64,000 nt of DNA, taken from positions 387,001 to 451,000 of the forward strand of contig NC_016047.1 of the NCBI RefSeq assembly GCF_000227465.1, read 5' to 3'. Shown in pieces: positions 37,921-46,530 of this stretch. A program made the position numbers and the translations under genes. Each line of letters starts with the position of its first letter. Position 1 is the first letter of the stretch. Below the pieces are notes generated by a model, which made no database searches, was not told where the DNA came from, and worked only from the letters and a program-made list of their open reading frames with translations. This stretch comes from Bacillus spizizenii TU-B-10 (lineage in GTDB: Bacteria; Bacillota; Bacilli; Bacillales; Bacillaceae).

Positions 37921-38914
37921 ATAGAAACATCCCGGCAAGACGCTCATATGATTCCTTTTTCGCCTCAAAATCAAACACATTGCATAGAACCATGATTTCA
38001 TTTGTTTCATAGCGGTCTGTCAGCTCTAAAAGCTGCTGTTTGACAGTGTTTGGAGAACCGATCACCATCCGCTTTCTGTTCTCTTCTATAAGTTTTTTAT
38101 CGGACTCTGTGTAGGGATGCGCTTTTGCCTCCTCGATGCTCGGCACTCGGCTGTCCAAGCCTTTTCCGACACGAAGAAGCCATAAATCCTGGCTTAGGGC
38201 GAGCTCTTCTGCCTCTTCATCTGTTTTTGCGCAAATGACAAAAATCGTAAACAGTGCCGTCGCAGACGAGAAATGAGCTGATGGCCGAAAGCTTTCCCGG
38301 TAAACGCGAAATGCATTTTCTCCTCGCTCAGGATTAATGAAATGCCCAAATACATATCCAATGCCCTGATGCGCCGCGCGTCTTGCGCTGTTTTCACCGA
38401 GACCGAGCACCCATAGCTCCGGTACAGTGTCAATTAGGGGCGCCGCTTTGATTCCGGCATACGGATGCCCGGGAGGAAGCGAATCTGTGAGAAAATAAGA
38501 GACATCCTGCAGCTGTCTGTTAAATTCGGTTAAGCTCTTTTTTACCCCGTCTGTTAGCGCAAGACGGGTTTTTGTCGTGCCGCCGGGAGAACGCCCGACG
38601 CCGAGGTCAATCCGGTTCGGATACAGTGCTTCAAGCTGGCGAAAGGTTTCTGCTACCTTAAACGGGCTGTACTGGGGCAGCAGCACACCGCCTGACCCGA
38701 CACGAATCGTGCTCGTGTGTGCTGCGATGTGAGCGATCATGATTTCAGGCGCTGTGCTTGCCAGTCCTTTCGTGCTGTGATGTTCGGCAAACCAATAACG
38801 CTTATATCCCCACTGTTCGCTTAATTGGGCAAGCTCAACCGAATGCTGAAGAGTTGCCACAGGGCTTTCTCCTTTAGAAACAGGTGCCTGGTCAAGTATG
38901 CTTAAATGAATCAA
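37919..38914 (-). CDS. yceB: Luciferase-like flavin monooxygenase family protein
   Basis: About 331 aa, bacterial-luciferase-like TIM barrel of the single-subunit MsnO8/LLM type. Conserved stretches: RYWFAEHHSTKGLAS, RVGSGGVLLPQYSP and RIDLGVGRSPGG, which contact reduced flavin. TTG at 38914 lies nine bases after AAAGGA and starts the conserved sequence IHLSILDQAP; the upstream in-frame ATG (38965) has no good site. Monocistronic, convergent with znuB. Substrate unknown. Confidence 0.85.
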   Translation of the reverse strand: MIHLSILDQAPVSKGESPVATLQHSVELAQLSEQWGYKRYWFAEHHSTKGLASTAPEIMIAHIAAHTSTIRVGSGGVLLPQYSPFKVAETFRQLEALYPNRIDLGVGRSPGGTTKTRLALTDGVKKSLTEFNRQLQDVSYFLTDSLPPGHPYAGIKAAPLIDTVPELWVLGLGENSARRAAHQGIGYVFGHFINPERGENAFRVYRESFRPSAHFSSATALFTIFVICAKTDEEAEELALSQDLWLLRVGKGLDSRVPSIEEAKAHPYTESDKKLIEENRKRMVIGSPNTVKQQLLELTDRYETNEIMVLCNVFDFEAKKESYERLAGMFL

Positions 38915-39082
38915 AAGGCCGCTTCCTTTCTGTCTGTTTTTAGAATGTGACACAAGAATAGGCAAAATGACTCGCTCACGTCAAATGGTTTGTTTAAGAT
39001 GCGTACTTCATAGCATTTGCAAAACATATATCAAATATGGAAGTTTTTTTTCGAGGATTTTCGTCAATTATTCTTAACTTTT

Positions 39083-39110
39083 ACGAAACTTTGATATAAT
39101 AACAAACGTA
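39083..39110 (+). promoter_or_regulatory. ECF-sigma (SigW/SigM-type) promoter of yceCDEFGH
   Basis: ACGAAAC (39083-39089), 17 bp, then CGTA (39107-39110) matches extracytoplasmic-function sigma promoters (TGAAAC-N16/17-CGTA). A TATAAT (39095-39100) overlaps it and might serve SigA. In B. subtilis this operon belongs to SigW/SigM/SigB stress regulons. Confidence 0.75.
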
Positions 39111-39155
39111 TATATTAATAATTTACGGCTTATTTTCCTTGTGAGCGTAAAAATA

Positions 39156-39175
39156 AATGTGACTATCTTCACATT
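39156..39175. promoter_or_regulatory. Inverted repeat in the yceC leader
   Basis: AATGTGA (39156-39162) and TCACATT (39169-39175) are exact inverted copies with a six-base spacer, 11 bases before the yceC ribosome site. It could be an operator or an RNA hairpin; no assigned regulator. Confidence 0.4.
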
Positions 39176-39197
39176 TCGATGAGTAGGAGTGAATCGT

Positions 39198-39797
39198 GTG
39201 GCAATTTCTTTAGAAAAAGGTCAGCGAATTGATTTAACAAAAGGAAAAGCCGGTCTGTCAAAATTGATGGTCGGTCTCGGCTGGGACCCGGTGTCCTCAG
39301 GCGGAGGATTCTTCAGCAAACTGCTTGGCGGAGGCGGTCCGAATATAGACTGTGACGCTTCAGTGCTGATGCTGGAAAACGGAAAATTCACCGATAAGAA
39401 AAATATAATTTATTTCGGCAACCTGAAAAGCCGCTGCGGCAGTGTAAAGCACACAGGCGACAACCTGACAGGCGATGGTGCGGGCGATGACGAGCAAATT
39501 ATGATAGATTTGGGAAAAGTGCCTGCAAACATCGATAAGCTTGTATTTGTTGTAAATATTTATGATTGTGTCAGAAGAAAACAAGATTTCGGCATGATTC
39601 AAAATGCGTTTATCCGTGTAGTCGATCAATCTAATCATGAAGAAATGCTCAAATACAATTTGAGAGACAATTATGCAGGCAGAACAAGCCTGATTACAGC
39701 AGAAATCTACCGCAGCGGCAGCGAGTGGAAGTTTGCGGCGATTGGTGAAGGCACAAACGATACGAGATTAGAAGATATTATCAGCCGGTACGTATAA
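39198..39797 (+). CDS. yceC: TerD-family stress protein, divergent member
   Basis: 199-aa cytosolic TerD (tellurium-resistance/calcium-binding) domain protein. Compared with YceD and YceE it has an extra Gly/Phe-rich loop (SSGGGFFSKLLGGGGPN) in place of the short NKYDGGHD segment, and the following FDLD acidic motif is changed to IDCDAS, so one calcium site may be altered. GTG at 39198 follows GGAG and gives the family start (M)AISLEKGQ; GTG 39189 is less likely. First gene of the stress operon. Confidence 0.92.
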   Translation: MAISLEKGQRIDLTKGKAGLSKLMVGLGWDPVSSGGGFFSKLLGGGGPNIDCDASVLMLENGKFTDKKNIIYFGNLKSRCGSVKHTGDNLTGDGAGDDEQIMIDLGKVPANIDKLVFVVNIYDCVRRKQDFGMIQNAFIRVVDQSNHEEMLKYNLRDNYAGRTSLITAEIYRSGSEWKFAAIGEGTNDTRLEDIISRYV

Positions 39798-39818
39798 AAG
39801 AAAAGGAGTGGATGAAAC

Positions 39819-40400
39819 ATGGCAATTTCATTGGCAAAAGGACAAAAGGTAGATTTAACAAAAACAAATCCGGGTCTTTCAAAGGTTGTTGTCGGTTTAG
39901 GCTGGGATACGAATAAGTATGACGGCGGGCACGACTTTGACCTTGACTCAAGTGTGTTTCTGTTAGACGCAGCAGGCAAATGCGCGTCTCCAAACGATTT
40001 TATTTTCTACAACCAGCTTGAAGGCGGCAACGGTTCAGTCGTTCATTCAGGCGATAACCTGACTGGTGCTGGCGAAGGCGACGATGAGAATGTCAAAGTG
40101 AATCTCAGCGCAGTGCCTGCCAATATTGATAAAATCTCATTTGTTATCACCATTCACGACGCTGAAGCACGCAGCCAAAACTTCGGACAAGTATCAAACG
40201 CGTTCGTGCGCATCGTAAATGAAGAAACAAATGAAGAGCTCATCCGTTACGACCTTGCCGAAGATTTCTCTATTGAAACGGCAATTATTGCAGGGGAGCT
40301 TTACAGACATAACGGCGAGTGGAAATTCTCAGCTATCGGCTCAGGCTACCAAGGCGGCCTTGCCCGCATCGCAACGGACTACGGTTTACAAGTCGGTTAA
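39819..40400 (+). CDS. yceD: TerD-family stress protein
   Basis: 193-aa TerD-domain protein. Acidic calcium-binding segments are intact: [14 protein letters not shown] and [18 protein letters not shown]; the C-terminal half has [20 protein letters not shown]. TerD proteins protect against envelope stress and toxic oxyanions, probably by organising membrane-associated complexes with TerC. The gap to yceE is 34 bases. Confidence 0.94.
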   Translation: MAISLAKGQKVDLTKTNPGLSKVVVGLGWDTNKYDGGHDFDLDSSVFLLDAAGKCASPNDFIFYNQLEGGNGSVVHSGDNLTGAGEGDDENVKVNLSAVPANIDKISFVITIHDAEARSQNFGQVSNAFVRIVNEETNEELIRYDLAEDFSIETAIIAGELYRHNGEWKFSAIGSGYQGGLARIATDYGLQVG

Positions 40401-40434
40401 GACAAATACGAAGAGCAGAAAGGAGAGAGGCAGT

Positions 40435-41013
40435 ATGGCCATTCAATTATCAAAAGGACAGCGCATTGATTTAACGAAAACAAATCCGGGACTCGCAAAA
40501 GCGGTGATCGGCTTAGGCTGGGATACAAACAAGTACTCCGGCGGACACGATTTTGACCTGGATGCTTCAGCCTTTTTAGTTGATGCGCATGATAACTGCG
40601 TGAATGATCTCGATTTCGTCTTCTATAATAACCTTGAACATCCGAGCGGCGGTGTCATCCATACGGGTGACAACCGCACGGGTGAGGGTGACGGAGATGA
40701 TGAGCAGATTATCGTTGATTTCTCAAAGATCCCTGCTCACATTGAGAAAATCGGCATCACAGTGACCATTCACGACGCTGAAGCACGCAGCCAAAACTTT
40801 GGACAAGTTTCCAATGCGTTTGTGCGTGTTGTGGACGAAGAGACGCAGAATGAGCTTCTTCGCTTCGACTTGGGAGAAGATTTCTCCATTGAAACAGCTG
40901 TTGTCGTTTGTGAGCTTTACAGACACGGCGGCGAATGGAAATTCAATGCGATCGGCAGCGGTTTTTCCGGCGGGCTGGCTGCATTGTGCCGGAACTACGG
41001 TTTGCAAGTGTAA
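40435..41013 (+). CDS. yceE: TerD-family stress protein
   Basis: 192-aa TerD paralogue, very close to YceD: the segment [19 protein letters not shown] is identical in both, and the DNA there is nearly identical too, indicating recent duplication or gene conversion. Calcium motif [12 protein letters not shown] and acidic loop [14 protein letters not shown] are intact. ATG at 40435 follows AAAGGAGAG. Confidence 0.94.
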   Translation: MAIQLSKGQRIDLTKTNPGLAKAVIGLGWDTNKYSGGHDFDLDASAFLVDAHDNCVNDLDFVFYNNLEHPSGGVIHTGDNRTGEGDGDDEQIIVDFSKIPAHIEKIGITVTIHDAEARSQNFGQVSNAFVRVVDEETQNELLRFDLGEDFSIETAVVVCELYRHGGEWKFNAIGSGFSGGLAALCRNYGLQV

Positions 41014-41064
41014 GCGAGTGACAAATAGAGAAGTCACCGTTTCAAATTAATAGGAGGAAAAAAC

Positions 41065-41838
41065 TTGGACTTTTTACATCATATCATGTCTACGTATGCT
41101 TCATTTTTCGATTGGAAAATGTGGGGGGAAGTGCTTTCTGATCCTGTTTCATGGGGTCTGATCGGTTCCCTTGTTGTTCTGGAAGGCCTTTTATCGGCCG
41201 ATAACGCGCTTGTTCTTGCGGTGATGGTCAAACACCTGCCGGAAAAACAGCGGAAAAAAGCGTTAACGTATGGTTTGTTTGGAGCTTATATTTTTAGGTT
41301 TATTTTCATCGGGCTCGGTATGCTCCTCATTAAGTTTTGGTGGATCAAGGTGCTTGGCGCGCTTTACTTGGCTTGGCTCGTCATTAAGCACTTCTGGATT
41401 GGCGAAAAAGAAGAGGACACAGACGGCATGAAGAAAAATTCTTGGATGGTCCGCACGTTCGGTATCTTCTGGGCGACTGTTATTTCAGTTGAATTAATGG
41501 ATCTTGCCTTCTCTGTGGACAGCATCCTTGCCGCATTTGCGGTATCTGAAAAAGTATGGGTGCTTCTGATCGGCGGTATGCTTGGTATTCTAATGATGCG
41601 TACAGTGGCAAAAGTATTCCTTGTGCTGATTGATAAAATTCCTGAGCTGGAAAACACAGCATTCGTGTTAATCGGAATTATCGCTCTGAAAATGGCAGCG
41701 AGCGCTTTCCATTACGAAATGCCGCACTCTGTATTCTTCATTATCATTATTGCTGCATTTGCGGTAACATTCATCATTCACTATATCAACAAACAAAAGC
41801 AGGTGCGCGAACAAACAGCCGCTTCAAAAGAAGAATAA
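41065..41838 (+). CDS. yceF: TerC-family integral membrane protein
   Basis: 257-aa TerC protein with about seven to eight transmembrane helices. Conserved intramembrane acids appear in VVLEGLLSADNALVLAVM and VSVELMDLAFSVDSILAAF, as expected for this metal-exporter-like family (manganese export in some relatives). Start TTG at 41065 behind AGGAGG. It is the membrane anchor of the Ter module; a terminator follows before yceG. Confidence 0.93.
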   Translation: MDFLHHIMSTYASFFDWKMWGEVLSDPVSWGLIGSLVVLEGLLSADNALVLAVMVKHLPEKQRKKALTYGLFGAYIFRFIFIGLGMLLIKFWWIKVLGALYLAWLVIKHFWIGEKEEDTDGMKKNSWMVRTFGIFWATVISVELMDLAFSVDSILAAFAVSEKVWVLLIGGMLGILMMRTVAKVFLVLIDKIPELENTAFVLIGIIALKMAASAFHYEMPHSVFFIIIIAAFAVTFIIHYINKQKQVREQTAASKEE

Positions 41839-41848
41839 AACAAAACAA

Positions 41849-41880
41849 GGAGGGAGGTTCAATGTCCTTCCTTTTTTGTT
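41849..41880 (+). terminator. Internal terminator between yceF and yceG
   Basis: AAGGAGGGA (41848-41856) and TCCTTCCTT (41865-41873) pair with one G-U, followed by Ts. It also carries a ribosome-site-like GGAGGGAGG before an ATG at 41862. It may set a lower level of yceGH. Confidence 0.65.
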
Positions 41881-41921
41881 ACAGAAATATCGTGCAATGA
41901 CAAACCGGAAAGGAGGATATG

Positions 41922-43535
41922 ATGAGACAAGAAGAACTAACCATTCATAAAGCACTTCCGGCTGATGGGAATTGGAAAGACCTGCTGTTTCAGCCATTGC
42001 CCGAGCGGGACCACTATGAAACAGAACAAGGCATTTCTTTTTCTCGTCTTGCCGGGCAGATATTAGGCACGCCTATTGATGAAACGGACTACTATAACGA
42101 GCTGTATGAGCTGTCTATAAACGATCGCATTACCATTCTGAGTGAAACGCTTGATAAAACAATCAAGCCGGAGACTTTTCAAAAGCTCCAGCATATTCAT
42201 TCCATCAATCAGAAAGAAAAAGGGCTGTCAGTCAGCCGCTTTGTTGCCTTTCTGGATGGGGAAAAACTGATTGCGAAGCACTCGAATCCCTTGATGCACC
42301 GCCATTTAAGAAAAGCGCTGATGACGCTTTTACATACCTTTGCAGATAATCATGAGCAGGGGCTGAATCATCCTGATTTTCGCAGAGTGCTGCTTGATGT
42401 CTCGAAGTTTTCGTTGAATCACCTGAATCCTTGGCTGGAAAAAACCGATATAGAGCGGGAGATGCCAAAGGTAGTTTGGTATGGAGACGCGACGAAAAGC
42501 CAGCTCTATTTCTTATATTATCTCATGTTAGTCGGCTGCGATGTTCTGCTGTTCCATCCGGCGGGAAACGATCAGCTGGCGCTTGTCGATCCGAAGCAGG
42601 AGCTCAGTTTTACGGAAAAGCTTCCGGATGTTTCGGAGCTTCAGCCGTTTCCGAAAGAAAAACCGGACCGGAAATCAACAGTCGCCTACCGCTCAACAAA
42701 GGAATTTGAACATGTGCTGAATCACGAGGAATCCATGCTGTACAAGCCATGGCAGTTCAGAGATCACACACCGGTGTCTGTTACGCTCAAAACAACCTAT
42801 GATGAATTGTTTTTAATCACGAAAGAGCGCGCCTTTATTCGCCCGAATTTCAAAGCTGATAAACATTCCATCGAGATTCCCAATGTATTCGCCAAAATTA
42901 TGGGCGTGTCAAAAGACAATAAAGAATATTGGAACAGGCTTCATACATTAGCAGATTATCAGGAAACAGAAATGGTAAGAAGCTTTCCGTTTACAGAAGA
43001 AATAAAATCGAACTATCAATTTCATTACAGCCACGCGCTTGACCACGAAGGGAACATTGATCCGGACAAGCTGATGGCAAGCAATGTGTGGCAGTACAAG
43101 CAGCTTCCGGCGGGCGTTCAGACTGCCATTGCCAAAACGATTTCGAGAATGTGCAGGCACCCGCGGCTTAAGGCTTTGCATCAGGAACAAGTCAAGGATG
43201 TTCAAATCTACTTGTTTAAACAAACAACAAATCTGCCTGCTAATCTGCTGAAATTGATTCAAATGTTCGACTATGCGCAAACGGTTCCGAAACTCGTTTT
43301 ATATCATACAGAAATGAGCGGCGGACTCACGCGTTCGGATGCTGCTTCCCTGCTGTTCCTGAATGAAATCGGAATCGACATCATCATTTATAACCCTCCC
43401 GGCCATCAAGATATTGAGCAGTTTATTGAAGAGGATCAGTATGATATCCACTGGCTGGACGACATGGTGTTTCAGCAGGACTATAAGGAGCCTTCGATTG
43501 TCAGAAGGCTGTTCAGAACGATTACCCAAAAGTAA
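41922..43535 (+). CDS. yceG: YceG-type component of the Ter stress cluster
   Basis: 537 aa, cytosolic, no membrane segment. It belongs to a bacillar family (YceG-like, unrelated to the MltG/YceG transglycosylase) found beside TerD and TelA genes. The segment NLPANLLKLIQMFDYAQTVPKL and the C-terminal GIDIIIYNPPGHQDIEQF look like a nucleotide-binding-type alpha/beta fold but no motif is diagnostic. ATG 41922 is better spaced from AGGAGG than ATG 41919. Function unknown. Confidence 0.85.
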   Translation: MRQEELTIHKALPADGNWKDLLFQPLPERDHYETEQGISFSRLAGQILGTPIDETDYYNELYELSINDRITILSETLDKTIKPETFQKLQHIHSINQKEKGLSVSRFVAFLDGEKLIAKHSNPLMHRHLRKALMTLLHTFADNHEQGLNHPDFRRVLLDVSKFSLNHLNPWLEKTDIEREMPKVVWYGDATKSQLYFLYYLMLVGCDVLLFHPAGNDQLALVDPKQELSFTEKLPDVSELQPFPKEKPDRKSTVAYRSTKEFEHVLNHEESMLYKPWQFRDHTPVSVTLKTTYDELFLITKERAFIRPNFKADKHSIEIPNVFAKIMGVSKDNKEYWNRLHTLADYQETEMVRSFPFTEEIKSNYQFHYSHALDHEGNIDPDKLMASNVWQYKQLPAGVQTAIAKTISRMCRHPRLKALHQEQVKDVQIYLFKQTTNLPANLLKLIQMFDYAQTVPKLVLYHTEMSGGLTRSDAASLLFLNEIGIDIIIYNPPGHQDIEQFIEEDQYDIHWLDDMVFQQDYKEPSIVRRLFRTITQK

Positions 43536-43550
43536 GGAGAGAAGAAAAGC

Positions 43551-44642
43551 ATGACAACAGAAAATCAAAACCCGCTTGTTCTCGATAAAAACGAAGAAAT
43601 ATCCCAGCAAAAAGCTGACGATATCCGTCTCCAGCTCCGTCAGGAACCAGAGGTAAAGCGGCTTGCGCAACAAATTGACGTCAAAAACCAAATGGAGCTG
43701 CTTGAGTACGGCAAGGAGCCGGCCGTTGAAATTTCCAAGTTCTCTGACCGCATCTTGGGGATGATGAAAACAACAAGCGTGACAGACTCCGGCACAATGC
43801 TGACTCAGCTTGGGAAAATCATGGACCGCTTCGATAAAAATGATTTTGATGAGCCAAAGGGATTGATGGCGAAAATTTTCAAACGCGGCGGCAGCATGAT
43901 TGAAAAAATCTTTAAAAAGTATCAGACGCTTGGCGGAGAGATTGAAAAAATCAATGTTGAGATTTCGAAATACAAAGATGAGATGACGAAGACGAACTAC
44001 ACGCTCGATGAAATGTATGAAAACAACATCAAATATTATATGGAGCTTGAAAAATACGTCGTTGCCGGACAAATGAAGCTGGAAGAGATGCAGTCGATCC
44101 TTCCTTCATATGAAGAAAAAGCGGCAAGCGGAAATCAGCTGGCGCAAATGCAGCTCGATACACTGCGCAACGGCATTCAGGCGCTTGAGGAACGGGTGTA
44201 TGATCTGGATATGGCGCGGATGGTGGCTCTTCAAACGGCACCTCAAATCCGTCTCTTGCAGCGCGGAAATGCAAAGCTGATCGGGAAAATCAACTCCGCG
44301 TTCATCATCACCATTCCGATTTTCAAAAACGGCATTATTCAGGCCGTTACCGTGAAACGCCAAAAGCTTGTGGCTGATTCCATGAGCGAGCTTGACCGCC
44401 GGACAAATGAGATGCTGAGACGAAATGCTGAAAATATCTCGAGCCAAAGTGTTGAAATTGCCAGAATGGCCGGCAGACCAAGCATAGATATTGAAACGAT
44501 CGAATCGTCTTGGAATACGATCGTAAGCGGCATGCAGGAAACAAAACAAATCGAAGAAGAAAACAAACGCCTCCGTGAAGACGGCGCAAGACGAATTGCC
44601 CAGCTGCAGGAAAATATTAAAAAAGCAGCATTGCAGCAATAA
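43551..44642 (+). CDS. yceH: TelA-family toxic anion resistance protein
   Basis: 363-aa TelA/KlaA-like protein, almost entirely helical, with long coiled-coil stretches (about 90-220 and 320-360) and a conserved MVALQTAPQIRLLQRGN core. TelA proteins are associated with tellurite and cell-envelope antibiotic tolerance. Last gene of the yceC-H cluster, 15 bases after yceG, ending at a strong terminator. Confidence 0.93.
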   Translation: MTTENQNPLVLDKNEEISQQKADDIRLQLRQEPEVKRLAQQIDVKNQMELLEYGKEPAVEISKFSDRILGMMKTTSVTDSGTMLTQLGKIMDRFDKNDFDEPKGLMAKIFKRGGSMIEKIFKKYQTLGGEIEKINVEISKYKDEMTKTNYTLDEMYENNIKYYMELEKYVVAGQMKLEEMQSILPSYEEKAASGNQLAQMQLDTLRNGIQALEERVYDLDMARMVALQTAPQIRLLQRGNAKLIGKINSAFIITIPIFKNGIIQAVTVKRQKLVADSMSELDRRTNEMLRRNAENISSQSVEIARMAGRPSIDIETIESSWNTIVSGMQETKQIEEENKRLREDGARRIAQLQENIKKAALQQ

Positions 44643-44668
44643 AAAACCCCCGCTTAGCGGGGGTTTTT
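44642..44668 (+). terminator. Terminator after yceH
   Basis: AAAAACCCCCGC and GCGGGGGTTTTT around a three-base loop, a very strong intrinsic terminator. Confidence 0.93.
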
Positions 44669-44695
44669 CTTTTACATCATTTAGTTAATGACAAT

Positions 44696-44714
44696 GTGTA
44701 AAGACAGGTGTAAA
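44696..44714. promoter_or_regulatory. Direct repeat upstream of niaP, possible NiaR operator
   Basis: GTGTAAA at 44696-44702 and 44708-44714 are 12 bp apart in the short gap before niaP. NiaR (YrxA), which represses niacin genes, is the expected regulator; the match to its motif is my inference. Confidence 0.45.
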
Positions 44715-44753
44715 CTTAAACGGTAATCATTTTGCATATCAGAGGTGTTGGCA

Positions 44754-45956
44754 ATGGGAAAACAACAGCCTATATCCCAGCGAAAACTGCTGGGTGTCGC
44801 CGGTTTGGGGTGGCTGTTTGATGCAATGGATGTCGGAATATTATCGTTTATTATCGCCGCGCTCCATGTGGAGTGGAATCTGTCGCCCGAAGAAATGAAA
44901 TGGATCGGAAGCGTCAATTCCATCGGCATGGCTGTGGGTGCGTTTTTGTTTGGTCTGCTGGCTGATCGAATCGGCCGCAAAAAAGTGTTTATCATTACCC
45001 TTTTGTGCTTTTCGATCGGAAGCGGCATTTCCGCTTTTGTGACGAGCTTATCGGCATTCCTCATTCTGCGTTTCGTCATCGGGATGGGACTTGGCGGCGA
45101 GCTTCCAGTCGCTTCAACACTTGTTTCGGAAGCGGTTGTGCCTGAAAAGCGGGGCAGAGTGATTGTGCTTTTAGAAAGCTTTTGGGCTGTAGGCTGGCTC
45201 GTAGCGGCACTGATTTCTTACTTTGTGATACCGAACTTCGGCTGGCAGGCTGCCCTGCTGTTAACTGCGCTGACTGCTTTTTACGCTTTGTACTTGCGGA
45301 CGAGTCTGCCTGATTCGCCGAAATATGAGTCGCTTTCTGCCAAAAAGAAATCGGTGTGGGAGAATGTAAAAAGCGTCTGGGCAAGACAGTATATACGGCC
45401 GACAGTCATGCTATCGATCGTTTGGTTCTGCGTGGTGTTTTCTTATTATGGCATGTTCCTATGGCTGCCGAGTGTCATGCTGCTGAAAGGCTTCAGTATG
45501 ATTCAAAGCTTTGAGTATGTCCTGCTGATGACACTTGCTCAGCTTCCGGGCTATTTTTCTGCTGCGTGGCTGATCGAAAAAGCCGGCCGAAAGTGGATAC
45601 TCGTCATTTACCTGATAGGTACAGCAGGAAGCGCCTATTTCTTCGGAACGGCGGATTCCTTAGGCCTTCTGCTTACGGCTGGAATGCTGTTATCGTTTTT
45701 CAATCTTGGCGCGTGGGGTGTTCTGTATGCCTATACACCGGAGCAATACCCGACAGCGATTCGCGCAACAGGTTCAGGAACGACAGCAGCGTTTGGAAGA
45801 ATCGGCGGCATCTTCGGGCCGCTGCTCGTCGGAACGCTCGCAGCCCGTCATATTTCGTTTTCGGTCATCTTCTCGATCTTTTGCATTGCAATCTTACTCG
45901 CGGTTGTTTGTATATTGATTATGGGAAAAGAAACGAAACAAACTGAACTTGAATAG
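44754..45956 (+). CDS. niaP: Niacin transporter NiaP (MFS)
   Basis: 400-aa major facilitator with 12 transmembrane segments, known in B. subtilis (formerly yceI) to import nicotinic acid. MFS signatures: LLADRIGRKKVF (loop 2-3), LGGELPVASTLVSEAVVPEKRG (loop 4-5) and AWLIEKAGRKWIL in the second half. ATG at 44754 follows AGAGGTG. Ends at a terminator at 45960. Confidence 0.95.
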   Translation: MGKQQPISQRKLLGVAGLGWLFDAMDVGILSFIIAALHVEWNLSPEEMKWIGSVNSIGMAVGAFLFGLLADRIGRKKVFIITLLCFSIGSGISAFVTSLSAFLILRFVIGMGLGGELPVASTLVSEAVVPEKRGRVIVLLESFWAVGWLVAALISYFVIPNFGWQAALLLTALTAFYALYLRTSLPDSPKYESLSAKKKSVWENVKSVWARQYIRPTVMLSIVWFCVVFSYYGMFLWLPSVMLLKGFSMIQSFEYVLLMTLAQLPGYFSAAWLIEKAGRKWILVIYLIGTAGSAYFFGTADSLGLLLTAGMLLSFFNLGAWGVLYAYTPEQYPTAIRATGSGTTAAFGRIGGIFGPLLVGTLAARHISFSVIFSIFCIAILLAVVCILIMGKETKQTELE

Positions 45957-45959
45957 GAA

Positions 45960-45988
45960 AAGCACCTCTTGAATGAGGTGCTTCTTTT
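45960..45988. terminator. Bidirectional terminator after niaP
   Basis: AAGCACCTC (45960-45968) and GAGGTGCTT (45975-45983) pair perfectly with flanking A and T runs, overlapping the end of the yceJ remnant. Confidence 0.8.
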
Positions 45989-46205
45989 ACATTTGTGCTC
46001 GGGCTGTAGATCGGCGTTTCCCGGTTTTACTGATTGTCTGGTAGAGCGCCATGGACAGTATGAACAGAATGGCAGTAAATCCTGTGACGGCTCCGAAATG
46101 CTGTGAGTTTTGATATAAAAAGCCTGCAACACATGTGCCGACAGTGGTTCCTGCATACATAGCGGCATTGGAAAGGGAAGTGATGGTTCCTCGCGCGATA
46201 TGAAA
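45987..46205 (-). pseudogene. yceJ: C-terminal remnant of an MFS transporter (yceJ)
   Basis: About 70 codons on the minus strand encode the end of an MFS drug-efflux protein: RGTITSLSNAAMYAGTTVGT is the typical start of the eleventh membrane helix region, followed by LFILSMALYQTIS and a basic tail KTGKRRSTARAQM. A full gene would need about 390 codons, but yceK ends at 46237. There is no ribosome site; the frame reads on into unrelated sequence beyond about 46205. In 168 the full yceJ lies here, so most of it seems deleted. Confidence 0.8.
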
Positions 46206-46225
46206 CAGATATGTATAGAGAAAAC

Positions 46226-46247
46226 AAAACCCTTTGTTAGAGGGTTT
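46226..46247 (-). terminator. Minus-strand terminator at the end of yceK
   Basis: Read on the minus strand, AAACCCT and AGGGTTT pair around CTAACAA and TTTTGTTTT follows. The stem overlaps the last codons of yceK and isolates the yceJ remnant. Confidence 0.65.
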
Positions 46248-46524
46248 CCAAAAAGCCAGGCAGGTATGTTTGAAATGTGTCTTCACACAGGCTGACATAT
46301 TTTGTCCGTGAATCTTTCCGGGTTGCCGTCAACCCCGCTTCACGCAGCGTTTTAAAATGATAAGATGCTGTGGTTTTGACAATATTGCACTTTTCACCTA
46401 CTTCACCGCAGCTGAGTTCTTTTCCGCTGTAATAAAGCGTACGAATAATAGCAAGCCTCGATTCATCAGACAGTGCTTTAAAAATTTGGGCTCTGATTTG
46501 ATCATCCAATTGTTTCATAGTCAT
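46237..46524 (-). CDS. yceK: ArsR-family winged-helix regulator
   Basis: 95-aa ArsR-type regulator: SDESRLAIIRTLYYSGKELS (helices 1-2), recognition region EKCNIVKTTASYHFKTLREAG. No clear metal-binding cysteine pair (Cys in LSCGEVGEKC is a possible ligand pair). The start at 46524 coincides with the predicted transcription start, so the mRNA may be leaderless; ATG 46539 and ATG 46518 are alternatives, none with a ribosome site. It formerly stood before yceJ, which it may have regulated. Confidence 0.8.
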   Translation of the reverse strand: MTMKQLDDQIRAQIFKALSDESRLAIIRTLYYSGKELSCGEVGEKCNIVKTTASYHFKTLREAGLTATRKDSRTKYVSLCEDTFQTYLPGFLETL

Positions 46525-46530
46525 GAAACT

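Noticed and set aside
44106-44639. Long open frame antisense to yceH (and similar antisense frames over yceG, lmrB, mdr)
   Set aside because: No ribosome site, Cys/Phe-rich implausible composition; shadows of real genes.
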